A stretch of 64,000 nt of DNA from contig OZ245872.1 of the NCBI GenBank assembly GCA_965229345.1, positions 1 through 64,000 of the forward strand, read 5' to 3'. Numbering within the stretch: the first letter of the stretch is position 1; every line of letters begins with the position of its first letter. The position numbers and the translations under genes are program-made. A model generated the notes under the pieces. The model was given only the letters and a program-made list of their open reading frames with translations. It had not been told where the DNA came from and did not search any database. Origin of the DNA: PBB1 sp965229345. Its GTDB lineage: Bacteria; Pseudomonadota; Gammaproteobacteria; Burkholderiales; Burkholderiaceae_C. Below are positions 26,523-35,393 of the stretch, piece after piece.

Positions 26523-27364
26523 GACGGGCGGGAATCCGAGCCGAGGGGTGCAGCGACCGCAGGCGCTGGCGACAACGGTGCCAGGCTTTGCAGGCCCAGC
26601 ATCACCTGCCGCGTGCGCAACACCGACGAACCGAGATGATAGTGAAGCAACCCGCGCAGCAGGCCTCGCCATTCCGGCAAGGCGCTGGCACAGGCCTGCT
26701 GAAGTGCCGACACGCTGCCGTGCAGCAACGCGGCCTGCATGCCGACGAGCTTTGCGCCCGACACCGACGCGTCATCGGGTCGGGCCGGGGCCACGCCCGC
26801 CTCGGGCCGCAGGACGTAGCGGCCCTCGGGATCGACGGCGTCCAGCGTCAGCGTGACGAGACTCAGATCAGGCAGCACACCGATCTGCTGCAGCAGCGAG
26901 ATCTCGAACGCTCGCAGGGCCGACTGCACACGCACGTCGTCGCCACTGCCGAGTGCAGGCAGGGTGTGCGCGTAGGCGTCGAACAGCAGCGGATGGGCAT
27001 CTTGTCGGGCGAGCAGCTTCATCAGCAGCTCGTTCAGATAGAAACCGCTGAACAGCGCCGCACCCGTCAACATCGCGGCACCTCCGGCCCAGTCGGCGCC
27101 GCGCAAGGTCTGGATCTCGCGCGTCGGGGCGTCGGCCGTCTCGGCTTTGGGTGGACGGCCGAGCGACAGATGCACCCGCTGAAACGGCAGCAGCACCGAT
27201 CGCAGCTGCGAATAGGGCCGCTTTGCGCCTTTGGCTGCCACCACCAGCCGGCCCTGCTCGCGCGTGAAGACATCAAGGATCAGGCTGGACTCGCTCCAGT
27301 CGTAGCGGTGCAGGACATAGGCCGTCAACAGCGATGGCGCTTTGGCCAATCGACGCGTCGTCAC
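26519..27364 (-). CDS. recO: DNA repair protein RecO
   Basis: The 281-residue recombination mediator loads RecA with RecR. The N-terminal OB fold is visible (YVLHRYDWSESSLILDVFTREQGRLVVAAKGAKRPYS), and so is the helical core with FSGFYLNELLMKLL. The zinc cysteines of some RecO proteins are not evident. It starts with GTG at 27364, 4 bp after the era stop, and ends overlapping pdxJ. The C-terminal 20 residues are Pro/Ala/Ser-rich. Confidence 0.92.
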   Translation of the reverse strand: MTTRRLAKAPSLLTAYVLHRYDWSESSLILDVFTREQGRLVVAAKGAKRPYSQLRSVLLPFQRVHLSLGRPPKAETADAPTREIQTLRGADWAGGAAMLTGAALFSGFYLNELLMKLLARQDAHPLLFDAYAHTLPALGSGDDVRVQSALRAFEISLLQQIGVLPDLSLVTLTLDAVDPEGRYVLRPEAGVAPARPDDASVSGAKLVGMQAALLHGSVSALQQACASALPEWRGLLRGLLHYHLGSSVLRTRQVMLGLQSLAPLSPAPAVAAPLGSDSRPS

Positions 27365-27368
27365 CTAT

Positions 27369-28298
27369 TCACTCGTATCCGTAGCTGCGCAGGTGTTCCT
27401 CGTCATCCGCCCAGCCCGACCGCACCTTGACCCACAGTTCGAGGAACACCGTGGCACCCATCAGCTTTTCGAGCTCCTGGCGTGCTTCGCTGCCGATGCG
27501 CTTCAGGCGCTCGCCGCCACCGCCGATGACCATGCCCTTGTGCGCATCGCGCTCGACCACGATGCTGGCGGCGATGCGGCGCAGGTTGCCTTCTTCCTCG
27601 AACTTGTCGATCACCACGGTCGAGGTGTAGGGCAATTCGTCGCCCATCAAGCGGAACAGCTTCTCGCGGATGATTTCGCTGGCCAGGAACTTGTCGGTGC
27701 GATCGGTCAGCGCATCTTCCTCGTAGAACCAGGGCTGCTTCGGCAGGTAGGGCTCGACGATGGCCAGCAGGCGCTGCACGTCGGCGTCCTTCTTCGCGGT
27801 CAACGGCACGAACTCGGCGAAGGCATGTCGGTCCTGCATGCCCTTGAGCCAGGGCACGAGGTCGGCACGGCGATGCACCGCATCGAGCTTGTTGGCGATC
27901 AGGAACACCGGCTTCGCGAACTCGCCGGCCGGCATCAGCGACAGCACCTTGGCGTCATCGAGGCCGAAGCGGCCCGCCTCGACCACGAACAGCACCACAT
28001 CGACATCGGCCAGCACGCTGTGCACCGTCTTGTTCAGCGTGCGGTTCATCGCCGCGGCGTAGCGCGTCTGAAACCCGGGCGTGTCCACGAACACGAACTG
28101 CGAAGCGCCGACGGTGCGGATGCCGGTGATGCGGTGCCGTGTGGTCTGCGCCTTCGCCGAGGTGATGCTGACCTTCTGCCCGACCAGCGCGTTGAGCAGC
28201 GTGCTCTTGCCCACGTTCGGGCGGCCGACGATGGCGACCAGACCACAACGCTGGCTTTCAGGCTCGACGGCGGCGGACGGTTCTACAGGTTCGGTCAT
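27369..28298 (-). CDS. era: GTPase Era
   Basis: The 309-residue GTPase acts in 30S assembly and 16S rRNA 3'-end maturation. G1 is GRPNVGKST (25-33), G3 is VDTPGF, G4 is NKLD, and the C-terminal KH domain carries the conserved GGGGERLKRIGSEARQELEKLMG. It has about 15 extra N-terminal residues relative to E. coli Era. It lies 51 bp downstream of rnc, the conserved rnc-era order. Confidence 0.97.
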   Translation of the reverse strand: MTEPVEPSAAVEPESQRCGLVAIVGRPNVGKSTLLNALVGQKVSITSAKAQTTRHRITGIRTVGASQFVFVDTPGFQTRYAAAMNRTLNKTVHSVLADVDVVLFVVEAGRFGLDDAKVLSLMPAGEFAKPVFLIANKLDAVHRRADLVPWLKGMQDRHAFAEFVPLTAKKDADVQRLLAIVEPYLPKQPWFYEEDALTDRTDKFLASEIIREKLFRLMGDELPYTSTVVIDKFEEEGNLRRIAASIVVERDAHKGMVIGGGGERLKRIGSEARQELEKLMGATVFLELWVKVRSGWADDEEHLRSYGYE

Positions 28299-28349
28299 GG
28301 ACAGGCAGTCATGGAATATCTCGGCGCGACACGGCAGCTGCCGGACAGC

Positions 28350-29054
28350 TCAGGAACGCAGCGGACTGCCCGGCTGATCGGTGGCCTTCAAGGCGTCGAG
28401 CATACGGCGCGCGGCTTCCTGCTCGGCAAGGCGGCGCGAACGACCTTCTCCGGTGTGTTTCAGGTTGAGCGTCGGCACGTCGCATTCGACCTCGAAGGTC
28501 TGCGCATGGGCCTGTCCGCGGGTCGCGCTGATGCGGTAGCCCGGGACCGGCAGGCGCCGCGCCTGCAGCCACTCCTGCAGCTCGGTTTTCGCGTCCTTCG
28601 CCCAGCCGCCGATGTCGGTGGTGTTGATGACATCACCGAACAGCCGCTGCACCAGCGCACGGGCCGAGGCGAAGCCGCCATCGACGAAGGTGGCGCCGAT
28701 GATCGCCTCCAGCGCGTCAGCCAGGATCGAGGCGCGCTGCGCACCGCCGCCACGCGCTTCGCCGTCGCTCAGACGCAGCACCTCGGGCAGGCCTTGCAGC
28801 ACCGCCACCTTGTGCAGGCTGTCTTCGCGCACCAGGTGCGCACGCACACGGGTCAGGTCGCCTTCGTCGGAGCCGGCAAAACGCTCGTAGAGCAGGCTGG
28901 AGATCGCCAGACTCAGCACGGCGTCGCCGAGGAATTCGAGTCGCTCGTTGTGATCGGCACTGAAACTGCGATGCGTCAGCGCGAGCGCGAGCAGGCTGGG
29001 GTCGGCAAAGCGGTGACCGAGGCGGCGCTGCAGCGCGTCGAGACGAGGGTCCAT
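28350..29054 (-). CDS. rnc: Ribonuclease III
   Basis: The 234-residue double-strand RNA endonuclease has the signature ERLEFLGDAVL (37-47), the second catalytic acidic cluster in LADALEAIIGATFVDGG, and a C-terminal dsRNA-binding domain (KTELQEWLQARRLPVPGYRI...EQEAARRMLDAL). It processes rRNA precursors and often autoregulates the rnc-era unit. It sits downstream of lepB and a DUF4845-type gene. Confidence 0.97.
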   Translation of the reverse strand: MDPRLDALQRRLGHRFADPSLLALALTHRSFSADHNERLEFLGDAVLSLAISSLLYERFAGSDEGDLTRVRAHLVREDSLHKVAVLQGLPEVLRLSDGEARGGGAQRASILADALEAIIGATFVDGGFASARALVQRLFGDVINTTDIGGWAKDAKTELQEWLQARRLPVPGYRISATRGQAHAQTFEVECDVPTLNLKHTGEGRSRRLAEQEAARRMLDALKATDQPGSPLRS

Positions 29055-29094
29055 CGAGGCGGGAGGATCGAGCGTCAGACGGCGTCGGGCCGAC

Positions 29095-29466
29095 CTAGCG
29101 GGATCGGCCTTCGTACTTGATCAACAGGAACACCGGCGCCATCAGCTCGATTTCCTTGTTGTAGGCGAAGCGGATCACGATCCGGTCGTTCTCTTTGGTG
29201 ATGTCCAGATCCTTGGCGGAAATGGCCTGGATCGAATACTCGATGTCCTTCTGCTTCTCGAACGCAGCGCGAATTTCAGGCACCGTGTTGCCGCCCTCCA
29301 GCGCCACCTTGTTGACCGCCTTCTGGATCGTGAAGAACTCATTGAGCGTCGGCAGCACGCGTACCGCCAGCAGCGCGATGGACCCGACGATGATGGCCCA
29401 GAACAGCAGGCCCAGCAGTGTGATGCCGCGCTGTGGCCGCCCTACCCGATGCCGCTTGCTCATCAT
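29095..29466 (-). CDS. DUF4845-type small membrane protein
   Basis: The 123-residue protein has a single N-terminal membrane anchor with type IV pilin-like character (QRGITLLGLLFWAIIVGSIALLAVRVLP) and a periplasmic domain ending APVFLLIKYEGRSR. Proteins of this kind occur between lepB and rnc in many beta- and gammaproteobacteria. The role is unknown. Two adjacent ATG codons (29466 and 29463) serve equally as start. The longer frame upstream lacks conservation. Confidence 0.8.
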   Translation of the reverse strand: MMSKRHRVGRPQRGITLLGLLFWAIIVGSIALLAVRVLPTLNEFFTIQKAVNKVALEGGNTVPEIRAAFEKQKDIEYSIQAISAKDLDITKENDRIVIRFAYNKEIELMAPVFLLIKYEGRSR

Positions 29467-29537
29467 GCGTTGATGCTCCAGGTGATCCGGGTGTGCCGCA
29501 CACCCCGCGTCGTCAGCTATTTTCGGTGAAGTCACGT

Positions 29538-30509
29538 TCAATGAAAGAACCCGATTCGGCTCACATTGCCGAAATTCATCCACACCAGGAAGGCGCGACC
29601 GACGATGTTTTCATCAGGTACGAAGCCCCAGTATCGGGAATCTTCGGAATGATCGCGGTTGTCGCCCATCATGAAATAGTGGCCCGCCGGCACCTTGCAG
29701 GTCACACCCTCGACGGTGTAAGTGCAGTTTTCTCGGAAGGCATAGTCGTCGATGGCGCGCGCATAGCTCGGCATGGACCGATCGACAAGGATGCGGTGGG
29801 ACTGGGCACCCAGGCTCTCGGTGTACTGCTTGTCATAGCGCAGCGAATCTTCGTTGTAGAAGTCCGGCAAGGGCTGTGACGGCACCAGCTGTCCGTTGAG
29901 ATAGAGCAGCTGGTTGCGGTAGGAGATCTCGTCGCCCGGGATGCCGACGACCCGCTTGATGTAATCGACGCTCGGGTTGCGCGGATAACGGAACACCATC
30001 ACGTCGCCGCGCTGGGGATCGTGGTTCGGGATGATCTTCTTGTTGATCACCGGCAGCCGGATGCCGTAGTAGAACTTGTTGACCAGGATCAGGTCGCCGA
30101 CAAGCAACGTCGGAATCATCGAGCCCGATGGGATCTTGAACGGCTCGAACAGGAACGAGCGCAGCAGGAACACGACCAGGATCACCGGGAACAGTCCGGC
30201 AGTCCAGTCCAGCCACCAGGGTTGAGCCAACAGCGACTGGCGGGCTTGGCTGACGTCGCCGTGGCCGTCCACCTTGGTGATGCCTTGCGCGGCAAGCTGC
30301 GCGCGGCGGGATTCCGCCTCCGCCTCGATCGCGTTGGCCGCCGCCAGGCGGCGCGGCGCGAAATAGAAGCGCTCGACCAGCCAGTACGCCATCGTCACCA
30401 CCGTCAGCACCAGCAGCAGCAGCGAGAAATTGCCGCTCCATTTGCCGACGTACCAGCCACCCAAAAACACAATCAGGCAACCGTAGAGCAGACCGGTCAA
30501 CGTACTCAT
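29538..30509 (-). CDS. lepB: Signal peptidase I
   Basis: The 323-residue inner-membrane peptidase has two N-terminal spans (about 4-22 and 28-45) and a third near 105-121. The catalytic serine is S130 in FKIPSGSMIPTL and the general-base lysine is K185 in VDYIKRVVGIPGDE; GDNRDHSEDSRYWG is box E. It removes signal peptides of Sec and Tat substrates such as those encoded here (FbpA, MucD, the PEP-CTERM protein). The start overlaps the lepA stop (TGATG). Confidence 0.97.
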   Translation of the reverse strand: MSTLTGLLYGCLIVFLGGWYVGKWSGNFSLLLLVLTVVTMAYWLVERFYFAPRRLAAANAIEAEAESRRAQLAAQGITKVDGHGDVSQARQSLLAQPWWLDWTAGLFPVILVVFLLRSFLFEPFKIPSGSMIPTLLVGDLILVNKFYYGIRLPVINKKIIPNHDPQRGDVMVFRYPRNPSVDYIKRVVGIPGDEISYRNQLLYLNGQLVPSQPLPDFYNEDSLRYDKQYTESLGAQSHRILVDRSMPSYARAIDDYAFRENCTYTVEGVTCKVPAGHYFMMGDNRDHSEDSRYWGFVPDENIVGRAFLVWMNFGNVSRIGFFH

Positions 30510-32317
30510 CAATCTTCCACTTGGAGTATGGCCAGGAATGCCTCTTGAGGCACCTCCACCGAGCCGATCTGCTTCATGCGCTTCTTGCCCGCTTTCTGCT
30601 TGTCGAGCAGCTTGCGTTTGCGCGAGATATCGCCGCCGTAGCACTTGGCGATCACGTTCTTTCGCAGTGCCTTGATTGTCTCACGCGCGATGATGTTGGC
30701 CCCGATCGCGGCCTGGATCGCGACGTCGTATTGCTGGCGCGAAATCAGCTCGCGCATCTTGGCCACCACCGCGCGGCTGCGGTACTGGCTCTGGCTGCGG
30801 TGCACGATGATCGACAGCGCGTCGACCTTGTCGCCGTTGAGCAGGATGTCGACCTTGACGACGTCGGCGGCGCGGTATTCCTTGAACTCGTAGTCCATCG
30901 ACGCATAGCCGCGCGACACGCTTTTCAACTTGTCGAAGAAGTCCAGCACGATCTCGGCCAGCGGCATCTCGTAGGTCAGCATCACCTGGCGGCCGTGGTA
31001 AGCCATGTTCATCTGCTGGCCGCGCTTCAGATTGGCCAGCGTCATCACCGGACCCACATAGTCCTGCGGCATGTACAGGTGCACCGTGACGATCGGCTCG
31101 CGGATCTCGTTGATGCGGCCGAGATCGGGCATCTTCGACGGGTTGTCGACCTGGATCACGTCGCCGTTGCCGAGCTGCACTTCGTAGACGACGCTGGGCG
31201 CGGTAGTGATCAGGTCTTGGTCGAACTCGCGCTCGAGGCGCTCCTGCACGATCTCCATGTGCAGCAGCCCTAGGAAGCCGCAGCGAAATCCAAATCCCAG
31301 CGCCTGGCTCACCTCGGGCTCGTAGCGCAGCGACGAGTCGTTGAGCTTGAGCTTTTCCAGCGCATCGCGCAGCTGGTCGTACTCGCTGGCCTCGGTCGGG
31401 TACAGCCCGGCGAACACCTGCGGCTGGATTTCCTTGAAGCCGGGCAAGGCCTCACTGGCCGGGCCCAGGTTGTTCGGCAGCTTCTTTTCCAGCGTGATCG
31501 TGTCGCCGACCTTCGCCGCCTGTAGCTCCTTGATGCCAGCGACGATGAATCCGACCTCGCCCGCATTGAGCCGGTCGCGTGGCACCGACTTCGGCGTGAA
31601 CACACCCAGGTTGTCGGCGCCATAGACCGCATCGCTGGCCATCATGCGGATGCGCTCGCCCTTGATCAGCGTGCCGTCGACCACACGCACCAGCATCACG
31701 ACACCCACGTAGTTGTCGAACCACGAGTCGACGATCATGGCGCGCAGCGGTGCGTCGGGGTTGCCGCGAGGCGGCGGCATGCGGGTGATCACGGCCTCGA
31801 GGATGTCGTCGATGCCCATGCCGGTCTTCGCGCTGCAGGGGATGGCGTTGTCGGCATCGATGCCGATCACGTCCTCGATCTCCGACTTAGCGTTCTCGGG
31901 GTCGGCGTTCGGCAGGTCCATCTTGTTGAGGACCGGGATCACCTCGACACCGAGATCGAGCGCGGTGTAGCAATTGGCCACCGTCTGAGCTTCCACGCCC
32001 TGGCTCGCATCGACCACCAGCAACGCGCCTTCGCAGGCCGACAGCGAACGGCTCACTTCGTAGGAAAAGTCGACGTGCCCCGGCGTGTCGATCAGGTTCA
32101 GGTTGTAGACCTTGCCGTCGCGCGCCTTGTACTCGAGCGCCGCCGTCTGCGCCTTGATGGTGATGCCGCGCTCGCGCTCGATGTCCATCGAGTCGAGCAC
32201 CTGCGCCTCCATCTCGCGATCGCTCAAACCACCGCAGCGTTGAATCAATCGATCGGCGAGCGTGCTCTTGCCATGGTCGATGTGGGCAATGATCGAAAAA
32301 TTTCGGATGTGATCCAT
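30509..32317 (-). CDS. lepA: Elongation factor 4 (LepA)
   Basis: The 602-residue translational GTPase has the expected length. It has G1 AHIDHGKST, G2 within RERGITIK, G3 DTPGH and G4 NKMD, then the characteristic LepA C-terminal domain (KCYGGDISRKRKLLDKQKAGKKRMK). It promotes back-translocation or initiation under stress. ATG 32317 matches the family N-terminus MDHIRNFSIIAHIDHGK; a longer frame was rejected. The 430-bp gap upstream contains a terminator and stem-loops. Confidence 0.98.
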   Translation of the reverse strand: MDHIRNFSIIAHIDHGKSTLADRLIQRCGGLSDREMEAQVLDSMDIERERGITIKAQTAALEYKARDGKVYNLNLIDTPGHVDFSYEVSRSLSACEGALLVVDASQGVEAQTVANCYTALDLGVEVIPVLNKMDLPNADPENAKSEIEDVIGIDADNAIPCSAKTGMGIDDILEAVITRMPPPRGNPDAPLRAMIVDSWFDNYVGVVMLVRVVDGTLIKGERIRMMASDAVYGADNLGVFTPKSVPRDRLNAGEVGFIVAGIKELQAAKVGDTITLEKKLPNNLGPASEALPGFKEIQPQVFAGLYPTEASEYDQLRDALEKLKLNDSSLRYEPEVSQALGFGFRCGFLGLLHMEIVQERLEREFDQDLITTAPSVVYEVQLGNGDVIQVDNPSKMPDLGRINEIREPIVTVHLYMPQDYVGPVMTLANLKRGQQMNMAYHGRQVMLTYEMPLAEIVLDFFDKLKSVSRGYASMDYEFKEYRAADVVKVDILLNGDKVDALSIIVHRSQSQYRSRAVVAKMRELISRQQYDVAIQAAIGANIIARETIKALRKNVIAKCYGGDISRKRKLLDKQKAGKKRMKQIGSVEVPQEAFLAILQVED

Positions 32318-32340
32318 GCGTGCTGCGATGTAGTTTGCGC

Positions 32341-32425
32341 GAGTCTCAGTTCGAAGGCACAACGGCGAAGCCGTTGCAACGAAGACTCATATCGCATAGC
32401 GATGTGAAGCCGCAAAGCGGCGTGT
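32341..32425 (-). other. Stem-loop array upstream of lepA
   Basis: Plus-strand coordinates show three compact hairpins with triloops: AACGGC-GAA-GCCGTT (32361-32375), ATCGC-ATA-GCGAT (32391-32403) and GCCGC-AAA-GCGGC (32409-32421). The first is enclosed by GAGTCT/AGACTC (32341-32346 and 32383-32388). The array ends about 24 bp before the lepA start. It could be a structured lepA leader or the 3' part of a small RNA. Confidence 0.4.
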
Positions 32426-32432
32426 CGCAGTC

Positions 32433-32466
32433 AAAAAAAAGGCACGTCGAACGATTGACGCGCCTT
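32433..32466 (-). terminator. Rho-independent terminator between mucD and lepA
   Basis: On the minus strand GGCGCGTC-loop-GACGTGCC forms an 8-bp stem with one G-U pair, followed by eight T residues. It would end transcripts coming from mucD or from a promoter in the gap. If efficient, lepA needs its own start site downstream. Confidence 0.75.
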
Positions 32467-32503
32467 CCAACAAAAATGTTTGGCAACTGCTTGTTGGGAT
32501 TTC

Positions 32504-32509
32504 ATTGTA
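32504..32509 (-). promoter_or_regulatory. Candidate minus-strand -10 in the mucD-lepA gap
   Basis: TACAAT on the minus strand is preceded by TTTTGGC. No clear -35 is seen. A transcript starting near 32498 would run about 65 nt to the terminator at 32433, the size of a small RNA. Confidence 0.3.
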
Positions 32510-32578
32510 GCCAAAAGCCTGTCCGTAGAACCGCGCCAGTGCTTGTTTTGCGTTCGTTGCGCATCGCCAACAGAAAAC

Positions 32579-32598
32579 TTATGCACATTTTATACACA
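32579..32598 (+). promoter_or_regulatory. Pair of DnaA-box matches
   Basis: TTATGCACA (32579-32587) and TTATACACA (32590-32598) both fit the DnaA consensus TTWTNCACA. They lie in the same orientation, 2 bp apart, within the otherwise gene-free mucD-lepA gap. Two exact matches side by side are unlikely by chance at this GC content. Confidence 0.5.
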
Positions 32599-32750
32599 GC
32601 CCGGTTTAGCAGTTTTCATGCCTTGCGGCCCTGCCACACAGCCTCAGCGTCTCAAGCCTCCGCGCCGGGGCATTGGATGCCCATAGGTAGATTGGAGATG
32701 GCGATCAACTCCAAGAATGTGAGCGCACACAAACATTTTATGAGCAAGAT

Positions 32751-34250
32751 TCACCGGGCGGGACGGATCACGATGTAGTTGACCCATTCGCCCCGCTTGA
32801 CCAGCAGCGTCACCGATTTCGGCTTGTCCAGCTTGCTGATGGCCGCCTCGAACTGCTTGACCGTGGTGATTTCGGTCTTGTCGATCGACAGGACGATGTC
32901 ACCCTCCCGGATGCCTGCCTTGGCCGCCGACCCCTCGACGGCCTCCACGCGCACGCCGCTCTTGACCTTGAGTTCGGCTTTCTGACCTTCGCTGAGGTCA
33001 GACACCGCCAGACCCAGCAACCCGATCACCGACGGAAGCTTGGGCGCATTTCGCTCGACCGGCGCGCTGCGGGGTCGCTCGGCTTCCAACTCGACCACGG
33101 TCACGCTCAGCTCCTTGGACGAGCCCCGGCGGAACACCTCGAGGGCCGCCTTGGTGCCTGGCTTGGCGCTGCCGACGATGCGCGGCAGGTCCCCAGCCTT
33201 CTCGATCACGCGGCCATCGAACTTGGTGATGATGTCGCCTGCTTCCACGCCTGCCTTGTCGGCCGGCCCACCGGCTTCTACGCTGCGAACCATCGCACCG
33301 CTGGGTTTGCCCAGGCCGATGGATTCCGCGACCTCTTTGGTCACCTGGTCGATTTGCACGCCGATGCGGCCGCGGATCACGCGCCCGGTGGCACGCAACT
33401 GGTCGGCAACCCGGATCGCTTCATCGATGGGAATGGCAAAGGAGATGCCGATGAAACTGCCCGACCGGCTGTAGATCTGCGAATTGATGCCGACCACCTC
33501 GCCCCGCATGTTGATCAAGGGGCCGCCGGAGTTGCCCGGATTGATGGCCACGTCGGTCTGGATGAAGGGCAGGAAGTCGCCAGTGTCTCGCGCCTTGGCG
33601 CTGACGATGCCTGCAGTCACGGTGTTCTCGAGTCCGAACGGCGAACCGATGGCGATGACCCACTCACCGACCTTCAGGCGGCTGACATCGCCCACACGAA
33701 CCGCCTGCAGGCCCGTGGCCTCGATCTTCACGACAGCGACATCGGTGCGCTTGTCAGCACCGATGACACGCGCCTTGAACTCGCGCTTGTCGGCCAGCGT
33801 GACGAAGACCTCTTCAGCGCCCTCGACCACGTGCGCGTTGGTCATCACAAAACCATCGGCATTCAGAATGAAGCCGGAACCCACGCCGCGTTGCTGTGGT
33901 TCGTTCTCCTGAGGTGCGGGTTGCTGCGGCGCGCGCCGCGGATTTTGCTGGCCGGGAATCGGGACCCCGAAGCGCTTGAAGAACTCGAGCATGTCCTCGT
34001 CCATCTCCGGTGCGCCGCTGCCACGCCCCGCGCGCTGCCGCTCCGTCGTACGGATATTGACCACCGATCCACCCACGTTCTCGACCAGCACCGTGAAGTC
34101 GGGCAAGGTTTGAGCCCGTGCGGCGGGGTGCGTGCCCATGGTCAGCGCGAGCAGTGTCGCCAGCGAAACGGCGACTTGACGCCACGTTCCCAGGCTCATG
34201 GGGAAAACGGGGGGGCGGCCAGCGCGGCTCCAGAGGATTGGCATCTGCAT
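32751..34250 (-). CDS. mucD: DegP/MucD-type periplasmic serine protease
   Basis: The 499-residue HtrA-family protease/chaperone has a signal sequence (cleavage near ARA, residue 46). The catalytic triad is H140 (MTNAHVVEG), D170 (RTDVAVVKI) and S241 (NPGNSGGPL). Two PDZ domains follow (about 285-375 and 400-499). It degrades misfolded envelope proteins under sigma-E control. It lies directly downstream of rpoE-rseA-rseB, the Pseudomonas algU-mucABD order. A Pro/Gln-rich loop (residues 98-121) precedes the catalytic core. ATG 34250 has the ribosome-like AAGAGAA upstream. Confidence 0.95.
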   Translation of the reverse strand: MQMPILWSRAGRPPVFPMSLGTWRQVAVSLATLLALTMGTHPAARAQTLPDFTVLVENVGGSVVNIRTTERQRAGRGSGAPEMDEDMLEFFKRFGVPIPGQQNPRRAPQQPAPQENEPQQRGVGSGFILNADGFVMTNAHVVEGAEEVFVTLADKREFKARVIGADKRTDVAVVKIEATGLQAVRVGDVSRLKVGEWVIAIGSPFGLENTVTAGIVSAKARDTGDFLPFIQTDVAINPGNSGGPLINMRGEVVGINSQIYSRSGSFIGISFAIPIDEAIRVADQLRATGRVIRGRIGVQIDQVTKEVAESIGLGKPSGAMVRSVEAGGPADKAGVEAGDIITKFDGRVIEKAGDLPRIVGSAKPGTKAALEVFRRGSSKELSVTVVELEAERPRSAPVERNAPKLPSVIGLLGLAVSDLSEGQKAELKVKSGVRVEAVEGSAAKAGIREGDIVLSIDKTEITTVKQFEAAISKLDKPKSVTLLVKRGEWVNYIVIRPAR

Positions 34251-34313
34251 GTTCAGTTCTCTTGTTTCAAAAAGGAATTCACCGACCGCTTCGCGTCGGC
34301 CACGCACAACAAC

Positions 34314-35393
34314 CTACTTGTTCCGATCCACCGCGTCGTAAAAGGCCCGCAGCGTCACCCTGGGCACATCGCCGACCACGGTGATCCAGAAGTCGCCCTG
34401 GCGGCTCATCAGCGTCTGGGTGGCCCCGACGACCGTGATCGCCGGTCGCGGATGGCGATCCGCGTTGTACGGCTCGATGAACAACGACACGTTCGTGATG
34501 CCGTCGGAAAACACCGCCTGGATCAACTGGCCGGAAGCCGCCTTGCGGTCAGCAGTGGCCATCACGTCGAGCGGTCGGCGGATGCAGCTCAGCTGCCGGA
34601 ACCCTGCCACCGTCTTGCGCAACTTCCAGCCTTCGGCTTCGAGGCGAGTCGGTGTCAATTGCGGCTTCAGGACGCGATAGCCTGCCAGTTTGCGTATCGG
34701 CAGCAAGACCATGTCGGGCTGGGCGCGCACGCCAATGTCCACGTCTGAAAACGCCGAGGTTTCCAGCGTCTCGCCGAGTGCGTTGAGGATCTCGGCGCGC
34801 AACAGCAAGCCGCTTTGCTTGTCGGTCCAGAGGCGATACCCGTATCGGAACTCGTCGCGCGGCTTGAGCATCAGCACATGGGCATCGTGACCTGCGACGC
34901 GCTCGGGCGACTGCAGGCTCACATCGTAGAAATCAGCGACATGGTCGTCAGCGTCCTGCAGCAAGGATGGAAACGACTTCACGACATCGCGCTGCTCGAC
35001 GAGGGCGACCTTGTCGAAGGGCCACACGGTGTGCACCACGCCGTTGTGCCGCAGCACCTGACGAGCCTGACCGTCCAGCGGCTCGATCCGCTCGAACTGA
35101 TCTGCCCCGTCGTAGAAGTGCGAGATGCGCGCGCTGGTCATCGCGCCAGGCGAACTGACGACGAAAGTCCCCTGGAAATTTCGCTGATTCGCCGCGTTGT
35201 GGATGCGGGTGAGCCATTCCCTGACTTCGTGCGGCTCGACGGCCATGCCAGGTGCTGCGCACGCTGCGCCCGCGACCAGCAGCAGCGTCAGCGACACCAT
35301 CAGCCTCGACCCGGCCGAGGCGACGCGCGACCGACGCCGATCCGCGGCGTTCGAGTTCAATGGATCACCGCTCGGGAACTTCGACAGCCGCAT
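34314..35393 (-). CDS. rseB: Sigma-E regulatory protein RseB/MucB
   Basis: The 359-residue periplasmic protein has a signal peptide after a short basic lead (RLMVSLTLLLVAGAACA). The lipoprotein-like sensor domain is recognisable from WLTRIHNAANQRNFQGTFVVSS, FYDGADQFERIEPLDGQ and RYGYRLWTDKQSGLLLRAE. RseB protects RseA from cleavage and detects mislocalised lipids or LPS. ATG 35393 overlaps the end of rseA by 29 bp; a TTG at 35360 is an alternative start with less overlap. Confidence 0.92.
   Translation of the reverse strand: MRLSKFPSGDPLNSNAADRRRSRVASAGSRLMVSLTLLLVAGAACAAPGMAVEPHEVREWLTRIHNAANQRNFQGTFVVSSPGAMTSARISHFYDGADQFERIEPLDGQARQVLRHNGVVHTVWPFDKVALVEQRDVVKSFPSLLQDADDHVADFYDVSLQSPERVAGHDAHVLMLKPRDEFRYGYRLWTDKQSGLLLRAEILNALGETLETSAFSDVDIGVRAQPDMVLLPIRKLAGYRVLKPQLTPTRLEAEGWKLRKTVAGFRQLSCIRRPLDVMATADRKAASGQLIQAVFSDGITNVSLFIEPYNADRHPRPAITVVGATQTLMSRQGDFWITVVGDVPRVTLRAFYDAVDRNK

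Noticed and set aside
27342..29120. 592-codon plus-strand frame across era and rnc
   Set aside because: It is the antisense of two well-conserved genes and has no recognisable motif.
32579..32598. Replication origin at the DnaA-box pair
   Set aside because: Only two boxes, no AT-rich unwinding region and no dnaA/dnaN/gyrB or partition genes nearby.
32320..32778. Short plus-strand frame in the mucD-lepA gap
   Set aside because: It overlaps the terminator and DnaA-box matches and shows no conserved character.
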